Part shown: in pieces, positions 44,848 to 53,550 of the stretch
How the letters are laid out: every line of letters starts with the position of its first letter
Position numbering within the stretch: position 1 is the stretch's first letter
DNA from: Alcanivorax jadensis T9
GTDB taxonomy: Bacteria > Pseudomonadota > Gammaproteobacteria > Pseudomonadales > Alcanivoracaceae
DNA: 64,000 nt
Direction: 5' to 3'
Assembly: GCF_000756655.1 (NCBI RefSeq)
Contig: NZ_ARXU01000006.1
Location: forward strand, 124,001-188,000
Translations under genes and position numbers: made by a program
Notes under the pieces: generated by a model
What the model was told of the DNA's origin: nothing
Seen by the model: only the letters and a program-made list of their open reading frames with translations
Databases searched by the model: none

Positions 44848-44983
44848 GGTGTTGGTCTCTGCTGCTAGTGCAAAGCCATTGAGGCAGGCTCTGCTGTTCT
44901 TGAATTTGGTCGCTTTAATCAGCGCGTAAAATCGCCAGATGCTTGTCGCCGGACACTGAAAACCGGGCGTCCGACGCTGTGCA

Positions 44984-46285
44984 TCAAGCGTCCAGCGTTT
45001 CCACCCGGATGCGCATTATATCGCTATCCACGGTATCAAGGGCACCGATCTTGGCCAACGCCAGGTTCATGTCACCCTCGCGGACTTCGTGGGTCATCAT
45101 CACGATGGGCACCAGCCCCTGGTCCACTTCCCGCTGTATCATGGCATCAATGCTGACATTGTTGTCACTGAGGATGCGGGTCACGTCGGCCAGCACCCCT
45201 TTCTTGTCCTGCACATGCAGGCGCAGGTAGAAACAACAGGACACATCGTCGATGGTCAGGATCGGCTCATCGGACATGTGGTCAGTGTGAAAGCCCAGGT
45301 AGGGCACCCGCTCGTCGTGGTCCACGGTCAGGGCGCGGCCCAGTTCGATGATATCGGCCACCACCGCAGAGGCGGTGGGCTCGGCGCCGGCGCCGGCGCC
45401 GTAGAACATGGTCGGGCCCACGGCATCACCGTGGATCATCACCGCATTCATGACCCCGTTGACCGCCGACAACATGGTTTCCTTGGGCACCAGGGTCGGA
45501 TGCACACGCAGTTCGATGCCCTTGCCGGTGTCCTTGGCGATACCAAGATGCTTGATGCGGTAACCGAAGTGAGCGGCGCTGGCCACGTCTTCGGTGGTGA
45601 TGCGGCTGATCCCCTCGGTATAGACCTGGGAGAACTGCAGCGGAATACCGAAGGCGATGGACGCCAGAATGGTGAGCTTGTGGGCCGCATCAATGCCTTC
45701 CACATCGAAGGTGGGATCCGCTTCCGCATAACCCAGCTGCTGGGCTTCGTCCAGCACGTCCTTGAAGGCACGGCCGCCCTCTTCCATCTCGGTGAGGATA
45801 AAGTTGCCGGTGCCGTTGATGATGCCCGCCAGCCAGTTGATATGGTTGGCTGCCAGCCCTTCACCCAGGGACTTGAGGATGGGAATACCCCCGGCCACGG
45901 AGGCCTCGAAAGCCACATCCACGCCGTTATCCTGAGCCGCCTGGAAGATCTCGTTGCCGTGCTCGGCGATCAGCGCCTTGTTAGCGGTGACAATATGCTT
46001 GCCGTTCTTGATGGCAGTGAGCACCAGCTCACGGGCAGTATCGATGCCACCGATCAGCTCCACCAGGATATCGATATCCGGGTCTGTGGCCACGGCGAAG
46101 ATATCCCGGGACAGGCGAATACCCTGGGTATCGCAGGCGGGATTGTCCCGGCGCGCACCAATGTGGGTAATTTCAATCGGACGTCCCACGCGACGGGCAA
46201 TATCCCGCGCATTGCGCTTAAGAACGTTGACGGTGCCTGAGCCCACAGTGCCCAGACCAGCAATACCCACCTTCACCGAATCCAC
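44984..46285 (-). CDS. hom: Homoserine dehydrogenase
   Basis: The 433-residue protein starts at GTG 46285 (GAGGAT upstream) with a NAD(P) motif VKVGIAGLGTVGSGTVNVL. Catalytic-domain motifs include VTANKALIAEHG, INGTGNFILTEMEEG and GYAEADPTFDVEGIDAAHK. The C-terminal ACT domain (YLRLHVQDKKGVLADVTRIL) gives feedback control by threonine. It reduces aspartate semialdehyde to homoserine. Neighbouring alaC and dsbC are on the same strand. Length fits the monofunctional family. Confidence 0.96.
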   Translation of the reverse strand: MDSVKVGIAGLGTVGSGTVNVLKRNARDIARRVGRPIEITHIGARRDNPACDTQGIRLSRDIFAVATDPDIDILVELIGGIDTARELVLTAIKNGKHIVTANKALIAEHGNEIFQAAQDNGVDVAFEASVAGGIPILKSLGEGLAANHINWLAGIINGTGNFILTEMEEGGRAFKDVLDEAQQLGYAEADPTFDVEGIDAAHKLTILASIAFGIPLQFSQVYTEGISRITTEDVASAAHFGYRIKHLGIAKDTGKGIELRVHPTLVPKETMLSAVNGVMNAVMIHGDAVGPTMFYGAGAGAEPTASAVVADIIELGRALTVDHDERVPYLGFHTDHMSDEPILTIDDVSCCFYLRLHVQDKKGVLADVTRILSDNNVSIDAMIQREVDQGLVPIVMMTHEVREGDMNLALAKIGALDTVDSDIMRIRVETLDA

Positions 46286-46373
46286 AGCCTATCCTCGTTT
46301 CATTTATCAGTGTGTTGAAAAGCCCTGTCGCAACTTCTCACGCTACCCCTGCGGCCTGCCGCAAAGGCAAAAG

Positions 46374-47564
46374 TCAGTCCAGCAGGCCGTCCTGGCGGAA
46401 CATCTTCTTGATGCCGCGGATAGCCTGCCGGGTCCGTTGTTCGTTTTCGATCAGCCCGAAGCGCACATGATCGTCACCGTAATCCCCAAAACCGATGCCC
46501 GGGGACACCGCCACACCGGCATCGGTGAGCAGTTTCTTGGAAAATTCCAGCGAGCCCATATCCCGGTAATGCTCGGGAATTTCCGCCCAGACAAACATGG
46601 TGGCACGGGGTCTTTCCACCTGCCAGCCGATCTCCGCCAGGCCATCCACCAGTACATCCCGGCGCTTACGGTACATTTCACATATCTCGGCCACGCAAGT
46701 CTGGTCACCTTCCAGGGCAGCGATGGCCGCCACCTGAATCGGTGTAAAGGTGCCGTAATCCATATAGGACTTGATGCGTGCCAGAGCATGGATCAAGTCC
46801 TTGTTGCCACAACAGAAGCCCACGCGCCAGCCGGGCATGTTATAGCTCTTGGACAGGGAGAAGAACTCTACTGCCACCTCTTTTGCCCCTTCCACTTCCA
46901 GAATGGAAGGCGCCTTGTAGCCGTCAAAGACAATATCCGCATAGGCCAGATCGTGAACCACCCAGATCTGGTGTTCACGGGCAATGGCGACCACCTTCTC
47001 AAAGAATTCCAGGTCAACGCATTGGCCGGTGGGGTTGCCGGGGAAATTGAGCACCAGCATTTTCGGCTTGGGCCAGGATTCCTTGATCGCCCGCTCCAGC
47101 TCCACGAAGAAATCCACCCCTTTCACCATGGGCACATGGCGGATATCGGCGTTGGAAATCACGAAACCATAGGGGTGGATCGGGTAACTGGGGTTGGGCA
47201 CCAGTACCGTATCTCCGGGCCCCATGGTGGCCAGCGCCAGGTGTGCCAACCCTTCCTTGGACCCGATGGTGACAATGGCCTCGTCATCCGGATCCAGGTC
47301 CACGTTATAGCGACGCTGATACCAGTCGGTAATCGCCTTGCGCAGGCGCGGGATGCCACGTGACTGGGAATAGCGGTGGGTATCTCCCCGCTGCACCGTC
47401 TCGGTGAGCTTGTCGATGATGTGCTTTGGCGTGGGCTGATCCGGATTACCCATGCCGAAATCGATGATGTCCTCACCCCGCGCCCGCGCTGCCTTCTTCA
47501 AATCGCCAACGATATTGAAGACATAGGGCGGCAGACGACGAATTCGCTGGAAATCTGTTTCCAC
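46374..47564 (-). CDS. alaC: Glutamate-pyruvate aminotransferase AlaC
   Basis: The 396-residue fold-type I aminotransferase has the PLP Lys in [18 protein letters not shown]. Other AlaC landmarks are [54 protein letters not shown] and [12 protein letters not shown]. It makes alanine from pyruvate and glutamate. Hom, dsbC and xerD neighbours are usual; alaC is inserted between dsbC and hom. 88 bp separate it from hom. Confidence 0.93.
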   Translation of the reverse strand: METDFQRIRRLPPYVFNIVGDLKKAARARGEDIIDFGMGNPDQPTPKHIIDKLTETVQRGDTHRYSQSRGIPRLRKAITDWYQRRYNVDLDPDDEAIVTIGSKEGLAHLALATMGPGDTVLVPNPSYPIHPYGFVISNADIRHVPMVKGVDFFVELERAIKESWPKPKMLVLNFPGNPTGQCVDLEFFEKVVAIAREHQIWVVHDLAYADIVFDGYKAPSILEVEGAKEVAVEFFSLSKSYNMPGWRVGFCCGNKDLIHALARIKSYMDYGTFTPIQVAAIAALEGDQTCVAEICEMYRKRRDVLVDGLAEIGWQVERPRATMFVWAEIPEHYRDMGSLEFSKKLLTDAGVAVSPGIGFGDYGDDHVRFGLIENEQRTRQAIRGIKKMFRQDGLLD

Positions 47565-47685
47565 GACAACACCTTGGGTGAGGGAAAAATGAAGGCGGAC
47601 ACATTAACGGCGCATCCCTGCGCCGTCAATGTATTCACGCTGTATTCCCGGCCCGAAAGCGCCGGATTACGCGGGGTTCAGCCTG

Positions 47686-48432
47686 TCACTCGAGCCGCTC
47701 AAGCAGCTGCTCCGGAGTCACATAGCCGCCCAGTTGCTCGCCCTCAGTGGAATAAATAGCCGGGGTACCCCGTACGCCGAAGGTATTGCCCAGCTGGTAC
47801 TGTTCATCCACCGGTTTGGCGCACTCGGTTAGCTCGACCTGGGTCACCTCGTCCTTAATCTTGGCATCGGTGAGCGCCTGGGCACGATCTTGCGCACACC
47901 AGATGTGGCGCATGGCCGCTGCGGCCTCGGTGGTCGGGCCGCCGCGAGGGAAAGCCAGATAATGGACGGTGACGCCCGCAGCGTTGTATTCGTCGATGTG
48001 GCGATGCAGCTTGCGACAGAAACCACAGCTAATATCGGTGAACACATACACTTCGGCTTTTTCGTCTTCCGCCGCGTAGGTGATCATGTCCGCCGGATCC
48101 AGCGTCTTGATGCCCTCTTTGCGGACTTTCTCAAAGCGCTTTTCCGCAGGGTTGACCACTTCCCCGTCCTTAATCTCCAGCAGCTTGCCGATCAGGAGGT
48201 GGCGGCCATCCTCGGTCATGTAGACACTTTCGCGGCCGTTAACATTCAGTTCGACCATTCCGGGTATCGGCGCAGCGCTTACCTCGGTCACTTCCATTCC
48301 ATCGAAAGCTTTCTCGAAAGCCGCCTTGGCCTTGTCACCGTTAACGGTGTCATTGCTCTTCGGCGCAGAATTCGAATCCGCCCCGCAAGCGGCCATCAGC
48401 CCCGTCAGTACCACCAAAAACCATTTATTCAT
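47686..48432 (-). CDS. dsbC: DsbC-type thiol:disulfide interchange protein, possibly a lipoprotein
   Basis: A 248-residue periplasmic isomerase. The N-terminal dimerisation domain (MVELNVNGRESVYMTEDGRH) is followed by a thioredoxin fold with active site CGFC (VFTDISCGFCRKLHRHIDEY) and cis-Pro (GVRGTPAIY). A second Cys pair is present (WCAQ and TECAK). The signal segment is FLVVLTGLMAACG, which reads as a lipobox (MAAC), unlike the soluble E. coli DsbC. ATG 48432 is used, since GAGGAG overlaps the earlier in-frame ATG. It repairs wrong disulfides in exported proteins. Confidence 0.92.
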   Translation of the reverse strand: MNKWFLVVLTGLMAACGADSNSAPKSNDTVNGDKAKAAFEKAFDGMEVTEVSAAPIPGMVELNVNGRESVYMTEDGRHLLIGKLLEIKDGEVVNPAEKRFEKVRKEGIKTLDPADMITYAAEDEKAEVYVFTDISCGFCRKLHRHIDEYNAAGVTVHYLAFPRGGPTTEAAAAMRHIWCAQDRAQALTDAKIKDEVTQVELTECAKPVDEQYQLGNTFGVRGTPAIYSTEGEQLGGYVTPEQLLERLE

Positions 48433-48478
48433 TCTGTCGTTACTCCTCATTTACCCTCTTGGAACCGGATTGTCTGCA

Positions 48479-49387
48479 TCAGGTTCCCGATCGGGGGTGA
48501 TGTTTCTGGTACAGATCCTGTAACCGCTGCTGGGCCACATGGGTATAAATCTGGGTGGTAGACAAATCACTATGCCCAAGCAACAACTGCACCACCCGCA
48601 GGTCTGCCCCGTGATTCAGCAAGTGGGTGGCAAACGCATGACGCAGTGTATGGGGTGAGAGTTTTTTTTCCACCCCGGCGACCATAGCCATCTGCTTGAT
48701 ACGATGCCAGAAGGTCTGCCGTGTCATGCAGGTACCGCGTCTGCTGGGAAACAGCAGCTCCTGATTGTCACCCAACAGCAACGGCCGCGCCTCACGCAGA
48801 TAACGCGCCAGCCAGTGGAGTGACTCCTCACCCAGAGGCACCAGCCGCTCCTTGTCGCCCTTGCCGATCACGCGCACCAGCCCCTGGCGAGGGTTGATCT
48901 GGCTCTGGGTCAGGGTGACCAGCTCGGTAACCCGTAACCCGGTGGCATAGATCAGCTCGAGCATGGCCCTGTCACGCAACCCCAAGGGGGTGGACACATC
49001 CGGCGCCGCTAACAGCGCCTCCACATCCGCCTCAGTAAGGGTTTTCGGTAGAGGACGACCGGTTTTGGGTCGCTCAATCAACAGCGCCGGGTCTTCTTCA
49101 ATCCGCCCTTCCCGCTTCAACCAGCGATAGAAACTCTTTATCGCTGACAATTGCCGGGCCACCGAGCGAGCCCCCACGCCCTGCTGATGGCGATTTGCCA
49201 GGAATTCCAGCAGCTGGTAACGCTCACATTGCAGCAAGGTGCCTTGCTGACCCTGCAACCACACCGCCAATTGGCGTATGTCGCGCCGGTAACTCTCCAG
49301 GCTGTGCTCGCTGAGCCCCTTTTCCAGCCACTGCTGATCAAGCCAGCTGTCAATCAGGCGCCCATGGTCATCGGTTAGCTCGTTCAT
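48479..49387 (-). CDS. xerD: Tyrosine recombinase XerD
   Basis: A 302-residue recombinase with catalytic Arg in LIYATGLRVTELVTL, Lys in VIGKGDKERLVPLG, HxxR in LSPHTLRHAFATHLLNHG, His in LLGHSDLSTTQIYTHV and the nucleophile Tyr in that last block. The N-terminal SAM-like domain (LSEHSLESYRRDIRQLAVWL) is typical. With XerC it resolves chromosome dimers at dif. Its position before dsbC-hom-thrC is that of xerD in Pseudomonas, so it is not an integrase of a mobile element. Confidence 0.96.
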   Translation of the reverse strand: MNELTDDHGRLIDSWLDQQWLEKGLSEHSLESYRRDIRQLAVWLQGQQGTLLQCERYQLLEFLANRHQQGVGARSVARQLSAIKSFYRWLKREGRIEEDPALLIERPKTGRPLPKTLTEADVEALLAAPDVSTPLGLRDRAMLELIYATGLRVTELVTLTQSQINPRQGLVRVIGKGDKERLVPLGEESLHWLARYLREARPLLLGDNQELLFPSRRGTCMTRQTFWHRIKQMAMVAGVEKKLSPHTLRHAFATHLLNHGADLRVVQLLLGHSDLSTTQIYTHVAQQRLQDLYQKHHPRSGT

Positions 49388-49571
49388 TTCTGAATAAGGC
49401 CCTAAACAGCAATAAAAAACAATGGGTTAAAAACCAATGTCACGCGGTGGAACGACCGTCTTTTACCAAAAATTACGTCCCAAAGCGGGCACAGTTAACG
49501 ACAGGGCCGCCCTTTTGCGGCAACAATGGGGCCGCCTAACAACTTACAAACGGCTACCAAGGAGAGGAACT

Positions 49572-49823
49572 ATGGGCATTCTATCGTGGATTGTGTTTGG
49601 TCTGATCGCCGGCATCATTGCCAAATGGATCATGCCAGGCAAGGATCCGGGCGGCTTCATCATCACCATCCTGCTCGGTATTGCTGGCGCCTTTGTTGGC
49701 GGCTGGCTGGGCTCACTGGTGGGCCTGGGGTCTATGGGCAGTTTCAGCCTGGGCAGCTTTGTCACCGCCATCGCCGGCGCTCTGGTACTGCTGGCGCTTT
49801 ACCGAATGCTTAACAAAGCCTGA
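49572..49823 (+). CDS. GlsB/YeaQ/YmgE-family small membrane protein
   Basis: An 83-residue, almost wholly hydrophobic protein with three helices: MGILSWIVFGLIAGIIAKWI, MPGKDPGGFIITILLGIAGAFVGG and SFVTAIAGALVLLALYRML. The MPGKDPGG loop is the family signature (transglycosylase-associated proteins). Function is unclear; members are often stress-induced. AGGAGAGGAAC precedes the ATG. The diguanylate cyclase gene starts 49 nt after the stop, suggesting one operon. Confidence 0.9.
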   Translation: MGILSWIVFGLIAGIIAKWIMPGKDPGGFIITILLGIAGAFVGGWLGSLVGLGSMGSFSLGSFVTAIAGALVLLALYRMLNKA

Positions 49824-49872
49824 ATCCGTGCGGCTTCGCCCTCGGCGAAGCCGCACCTTCACCACGACAGCC

Positions 49873-51030
49873 ATGATAAAACCATTAGAAGAACTCTATC
49901 GGCTCATCGGTCAGCAAATTAATGGCAGCCCTCGGGAAAAAGGCATTTTCATATCCTTGATCGGGCAACCAATCTACTGGATTATCTTTCTGGGATGCGC
50001 ATCAGGACTGGTTATTTCCCATTTTGTGAAAGGGGTCTACAACCCTTTGCTGTGGGCTGGGTTGGCCTGGGGCCTGATCGCCAGCCTTTTGTGGTTCGCT
50101 ATTGCCCGGTTCGGCAGCCGGCAGCCAATGTCCGAGGCTCAGGAAAACCGTTTTGCCAGCTTCACCATTCTGTTTTTCGGGGTAACCGGCATTGTCTCAC
50201 TGTTACTGGTCGGCCCTTTTAACCTGGTCACAGGTATCGTTCTCACCGGCTGCGTACTGATCGGCCTGCTTCTTTTCCCGGCAACCCAGATAACCCTGGT
50301 CTTTATACTTTCCATGGCCGCCATTCTGGCCTATGCCATCGTGGTCAGTCTGGATACCACCCTATATCGCCCGTTATTGGCTCCGGTAGATTACCGGCCC
50401 GCACAGGTCTGGTATGACATTATTACGATCATCGCGGCGGGCCTGATCATCACCAAAGACTCTTTTACCGTTGCCGCCCTGACGTCGACCTGGCGACATC
50501 GCGAGGCCTCCACCTTTGACCGCTCCATTCGCGACCCGCTAACCGGTGTAGCCAATCGCGGACATCTGCTGCAAACCCTGACTCATCAGTTGGCCATGCC
50601 AACACGTGCCCGCAAGGGCTTGGCGGTGGTACTGATGGATGTGGACTTTTTCAAACAGATCAATGACCGATACGGCCATGCCACTGGCGACCAGGCACTG
50701 ATTCATGTCGCCGAAACGCTGCAGGATAATTTGCGGGATAATGATTTGCTTGGCCGATATGGTGGCGAGGAGTTCCTGATGCTGCTCCCCGGGGCCACGC
50801 TGTCACAGGCACACAATGTCGCAGAGCGCTGTGCGGAAGCACTTCGGCACAACGCAATGGCGATCACCGGTTCGCCGGCAATAAAGCTCACCGCCAGCTT
50901 TGGCGTCAGCAGCGCGTCTGCACAGTCCGCCATGGACGCGCATACCCTGATAGAAGAGGCAGACCGAGCCATGTACACCGCCAAACATCAGGGGCGAGAT
51001 CGGGTGGTGGTCTATTCACGGCCGCAGTGA
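49873..51030 (+). CDS. Membrane-bound diguanylate cyclase (GGDEF)
   Basis: A 385-residue protein. About six hydrophobic segments (residues 25-195) precede a GGDEF domain (from about residue 220) starting RDPLTGVANRGHLLQTLTHQ. The active site is GRYGGEEFLML, and the RxxD inhibitory site (RDND, five residues before GGEEF) is present. It should make c-di-GMP from two GTP with product inhibition. No EAL domain. The Pel operon's receptor PelD, about 47 kb away, is a plausible target. ATG 49873 chosen; upstream frame overlaps the small membrane protein gene and is spurious. Confidence 0.92.
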   Translation: MIKPLEELYRLIGQQINGSPREKGIFISLIGQPIYWIIFLGCASGLVISHFVKGVYNPLLWAGLAWGLIASLLWFAIARFGSRQPMSEAQENRFASFTILFFGVTGIVSLLLVGPFNLVTGIVLTGCVLIGLLLFPATQITLVFILSMAAILAYAIVVSLDTTLYRPLLAPVDYRPAQVWYDIITIIAAGLIITKDSFTVAALTSTWRHREASTFDRSIRDPLTGVANRGHLLQTLTHQLAMPTRARKGLAVVLMDVDFFKQINDRYGHATGDQALIHVAETLQDNLRDNDLLGRYGGEEFLMLLPGATLSQAHNVAERCAEALRHNAMAITGSPAIKLTASFGVSSASAQSAMDAHTLIEEADRAMYTAKHQGRDRVVVYSRPQ

Positions 51031-51062
51031 ACTTGCGCGATAAACACCGTGCTTGCTGACAC

Positions 51063-51096
51063 AAAAAAGCCGCCCCTTTCGGGAGCGGCTTTTTTG
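51063..51096 (+). terminator. Intrinsic terminator after the diguanylate cyclase
   Basis: AAAAAAGCCGCCCC-TTTC-GGGAGCGGCTTTTTT; strong stem with T-run, 33 nt after the stop. Confidence 0.93.
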
Positions 51097-51191
51097 TATG
51101 GAGCATTCTGTCTGGCCAGAGGTCGATTTCGCATGCCCTACAGCAAAGGCTAAACCGACATTCGCTCGCGACAGAAGATAAGCGTGGCGTC

Positions 51192-51548
51192 TTATCGGAT
51201 TTTTTCTTTGATCCGGGCAGACTTGCCAGAGCGGTCGCGCAGGTAGTACAGCTTGGCGCGGCTCACGTCACCACGACGATTCACTTCGATGGAATCGATC
51301 AGCGGGCTGTGCAGCTGGAATACACGCTCAACGCCCACACCGTGGGAGATTTTACGAACGGTGAAGGCAGAGTTCAGGCCACGGTTGCGACGTGCAATCA
51401 CAACGCCCTGGAACGCCTGCAGACGCTCACGGGTGCCTTCCTTTACTTTCACTTGCACGGTAACGGTGTCACCGGCGCCGAATTCCGGAAGTTCGGTTTT
51501 CAGCTGGGCGTTTTCAATGCCCTGGATAATCAGGTTCTTGCCACTCAT
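51192..51548 (-). CDS. rplS: 50S ribosomal protein L19
   Basis: A 118-residue protein starting [20 protein letters not shown], with the L19 blocks [60 protein letters not shown] and [20 protein letters not shown]. It binds 23S rRNA at the 30S-50S interface. Last gene of the ribosomal/tRNA-modification operon rpsP-rimM-trmD-rplS, 10 bp after trmD. Confidence 0.98.
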   Translation of the reverse strand: MSGKNLIIQGIENAQLKTELPEFGAGDTVTVQVKVKEGTRERLQAFQGVVIARRNRGLNSAFTVRKISHGVGVERVFQLHSPLIDSIEVNRRGDVSRAKLYYLRDRSGKSARIKEKIR

Positions 51549-51558
51549 GGCAGTGCTC

Positions 51559-52341
51559 CTAGTCTCTCGTTTTTGCTGTATGCGGCGACTGCTCGGCGAT
51601 GTACTCATCCAGCAGTTGCTGCTCTTCGTTGCTCAAACCCCGCGCCCGGCGGGCTTCCAGCAGGTCAGGACGCTGTTGCCAGGTCCGTCCCAGCGCCTGT
51701 TTCAGGCGCCAGCGGCGAATCAGCGCGTGATTGCCGCTCAGCAGTACCGTCGGTACTGCCTGCCCGTTGTACACCTCCGGGCGGGTGTAGTGGGGGCAAT
51801 CGAGCAAGTGTTCGAATTCACCAGAAAACGAATCCTGCTCGGCGGAATCCTGGTGTCCCAGCACTCCGGGTAATAGTCGGCTGACCGCATCGGTCAGCAC
51901 CAGCGCCGGCAGTTCACCGCCGCTGAGCACGTAGTCGCCGATGGAGATCTGCTCATCCACTTCGGCTTCGAGCAACCGCTCGTCCACGCCTTCATAGCGC
52001 CCCGCCAGTAATATCAGGCCGGGCTTTTCCGCCAGCTCCACGGCTTTCGCTTGAGTCAGCGGCTGCCCCTGAGGGGACAGGTAGATTACCGTGGCTGCCG
52101 GATTGGCAGCGCGGGCAGCCTGCAGGGCTTTCGCCAGCGGCTCCACCTTCATCACCATCCCGGGGCCACCACCAAAGGGGCGATCATCCACGGTGCGGTG
52201 ACGATCTTCGGTGAAATCCCGGGGATTCACGGTTTCCAACTGCAGTTGGCCGTTTTCCACCGCACGCCGGGTCACACCGAAGTCAGTAATCGCTTTTGCC
52301 ATTTCCGGGAACAGAGTTACCAGCGTTACCGAAAAAGGCAT
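51559..52341 (-). CDS. trmD: tRNA (guanine-37-N1)-methyltransferase TrmD
   Basis: A 260-residue SPOUT enzyme with the TrmD blocks [58 protein letters not shown] (SAM site) and [20 protein letters not shown]. It makes m1G37 in tRNAs to prevent frameshifting. The start follows the rimM stop directly with no gap. The C-terminal tail is normal for the family. Confidence 0.98.
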   Translation of the reverse strand: MPFSVTLVTLFPEMAKAITDFGVTRRAVENGQLQLETVNPRDFTEDRHRTVDDRPFGGGPGMVMKVEPLAKALQAARAANPAATVIYLSPQGQPLTQAKAVELAEKPGLILLAGRYEGVDERLLEAEVDEQISIGDYVLSGGELPALVLTDAVSRLLPGVLGHQDSAEQDSFSGEFEHLLDCPHYTRPEVYNGQAVPTVLLSGNHALIRRWRLKQALGRTWQQRPDLLEARRARGLSNEEQQLLDEYIAEQSPHTAKTRD

Positions 52342-52881
52342 CTAAAACTCCGGATCCCAGTCCACTGTCATCCGCCCTTCGGCCAGATTCACCTCGGTGA
52401 TGACATCGTCCGGCAGCCAGGGAATCAGGCGCTCGCGCCGATCCAGGCTGTTGCTGTCGCCGCGTACCGCCAACACATCGTTGGCACCGGTTTCCAGCAT
52501 TCGCACCACCTTGCCCAAATCCATGCCGTCCACGTGGTGAACGCGCAGGCCGACCAGATCGCGCCAGTAGTACTCGCCCGCCCCGGACGTGGGCAGCAGA
52601 TCACCGGGAATCCCGATTTCCTGCCCCACCAGGCTTGCCGCCCCATCTCGATCGGTAATGCCGTCGATCTGTGCGATAAGCCCCTTGCCCTGGGGGCGAA
52701 AGCCGGTCAATTTCACCGGCTTCCAGTGGCCACCCTGTTTCAGGTGCCAGGGCTGGTAGTGCTGGAGGTTGTCCATGGGGTCAGTATAGGAATACACCTT
52801 TACCCATCCCTGGACGCCGTGCACCCCGAGGATGCGACCGACTACCTCCAGTTCAGAGGACACCTGCCCTCCCCTTGCCAT
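52342..52881 (-). CDS. rimM: Ribosome maturation factor RimM
   Basis: A 179-residue protein with the RimM N-domain (ELEVVGRILGVHGVQGWVKV) and PRC-barrel domain (EYYWRDLVGLRVHHVDGMDL, IPWLPDDVITEVNLAEGRMT, DWDPEF). It assists 30S head assembly with S19. Its ATG overlaps the rpsP stop by one base, implying coupling. Confidence 0.97.
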   Translation of the reverse strand: MARGGQVSSELEVVGRILGVHGVQGWVKVYSYTDPMDNLQHYQPWHLKQGGHWKPVKLTGFRPQGKGLIAQIDGITDRDGAASLVGQEIGIPGDLLPTSGAGEYYWRDLVGLRVHHVDGMDLGKVVRMLETGANDVLAVRGDSNSLDRRERLIPWLPDDVITEVNLAEGRMTVDWDPEF

Positions 52882-53129
52882 CAGGCTTCCTTACGGGCCT
52901 GCTTAGCCAGGGTTTTGACACGGTCAGACAGCTGAGCGCCCTTGGCAACCCAGGCGTCCAGGCTTTCCAGGTTCAGCTTGAGAGGGATTTCACCGCCGCG
53001 GGCGATGGGGTTGTAGAAACCCAGCTGCTCGATGAAACGGCCGTCACGTGCGTTACGGCTATCGGCAACAACAATGCTGTAGAACGGGCGCTTCTTGGAA
53101 CCGCCACGGGCAAGACGAATAATTACCAT
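52881..53129 (-). CDS. rpsP: 30S ribosomal protein S16
   Basis: An 82-residue protein: [20 protein letters not shown], then [20 protein letters not shown] and [16 protein letters not shown]16 binds the 5' domain of 16S rRNA. First gene of its operon; its sigma-70 promoter lies inside the left arm of the 128-bp inverted repeat, giving a leader of about 100 nt. Confidence 0.98.
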   Translation of the reverse strand: MVIIRLARGGSKKRPFYSIVVADSRNARDGRFIEQLGFYNPIARGGEIPLKLNLESLDAWVAKGAQLSDRVKTLAKQARKEA

Positions 53130-53235
53130 GGTTCATTTACCTTTTATCAATCCGGTTTCCCGGCCTATCTCTTGATAAGCCATCGTATCCGCTTGAAAGC
53201 CAGCCCTGACACAGGGAAGGCCGCGAAGGGCGCGA

Positions 53236-53264
53236 ATTATACAGAGAGAAGCGGCGGGCAACAA
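53236..53264 (-). promoter_or_regulatory. Sigma-70 promoter of the rpsP operon
   Basis: On the minus strand TTGTTG (53264-53259), a 17-bp spacer and TATAAT (53241-53236) form a near-consensus promoter pointing at rpsP, with GCGCCC discriminator following, typical of growth-rate-controlled ribosomal promoters. Confidence 0.9.
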
Positions 53265-53480
53265 GCCTCCTCAACCGCCATATTTCCTGCGAAGCACCTG
53301 TAGGAGCGGCGCTTGAGCCGCGAATGCGAGCGCAGCGAGGAAATTGCCCGCAGAGCCTGCCAGGACTCGATACGGAGGCAATCTGGGCTTGCCGGGCTAA
53401 CAGGCTCACCCAGGCTCGCATTCGCGGCTCAAGCGCCGCTCCTACAGGTGCTTCGCAGGAAATATGGCGGTTGAGGAGGC

Positions 53481-53509
53481 TTGTTGCCCGCCGCTTCTCT
53501 CTGTATAAT
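53481..53509 (+). promoter_or_regulatory. Mirror copy of the rpsP promoter, pointing antisense into ffh
   Basis: TTGTTG (53481-53486), 17 bp and TATAAT (53504-53509) on the plus strand are the exact inverted duplicate of the rpsP promoter. Transcription from it would begin about 35-40 nt before the ffh stop codon and run antisense to ffh. Whether it fires is unknown. Confidence 0.75.
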
Positions 53510-53550
53510 TCGCGCCCTTCGCGGCCTTCCCTGTGTCAGGGTGCCGCTTT

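Larger units (their letters stand above)
53204..53541. repeat. Perfect 128-bp inverted repeat carrying two opposed rpsP promoters
   Basis: Arms 53204-53331 and 53414-53541 are exact reverse complements over all 128 bases, checked in 10-base blocks; the spacer is 82 nt. Each arm holds a REP palindrome (53299-53325 and 53420-53446), the rpsP promoter, and CCCTGACACAGGG at the outer end. The element fills the gap between ffh and rpsP. As RNA it would form an extremely stable hairpin at the 3' end of ffh mRNA. A perfect palindrome of this length may be a recent inverted duplication or an assembly or amplification artefact. Confidence 0.95.

Noticed and set aside
45089-46240. Long plus-strand open frame antisense to hom
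   Set aside because: Shadow of hom; no start site or motif.
48479-49387. XerD as evidence of an integrated element
   Set aside because: Its position (xerD-dsbC-hom-thrC) and sequence are those of the housekeeping recombinase; no att sites or cargo genes were seen.
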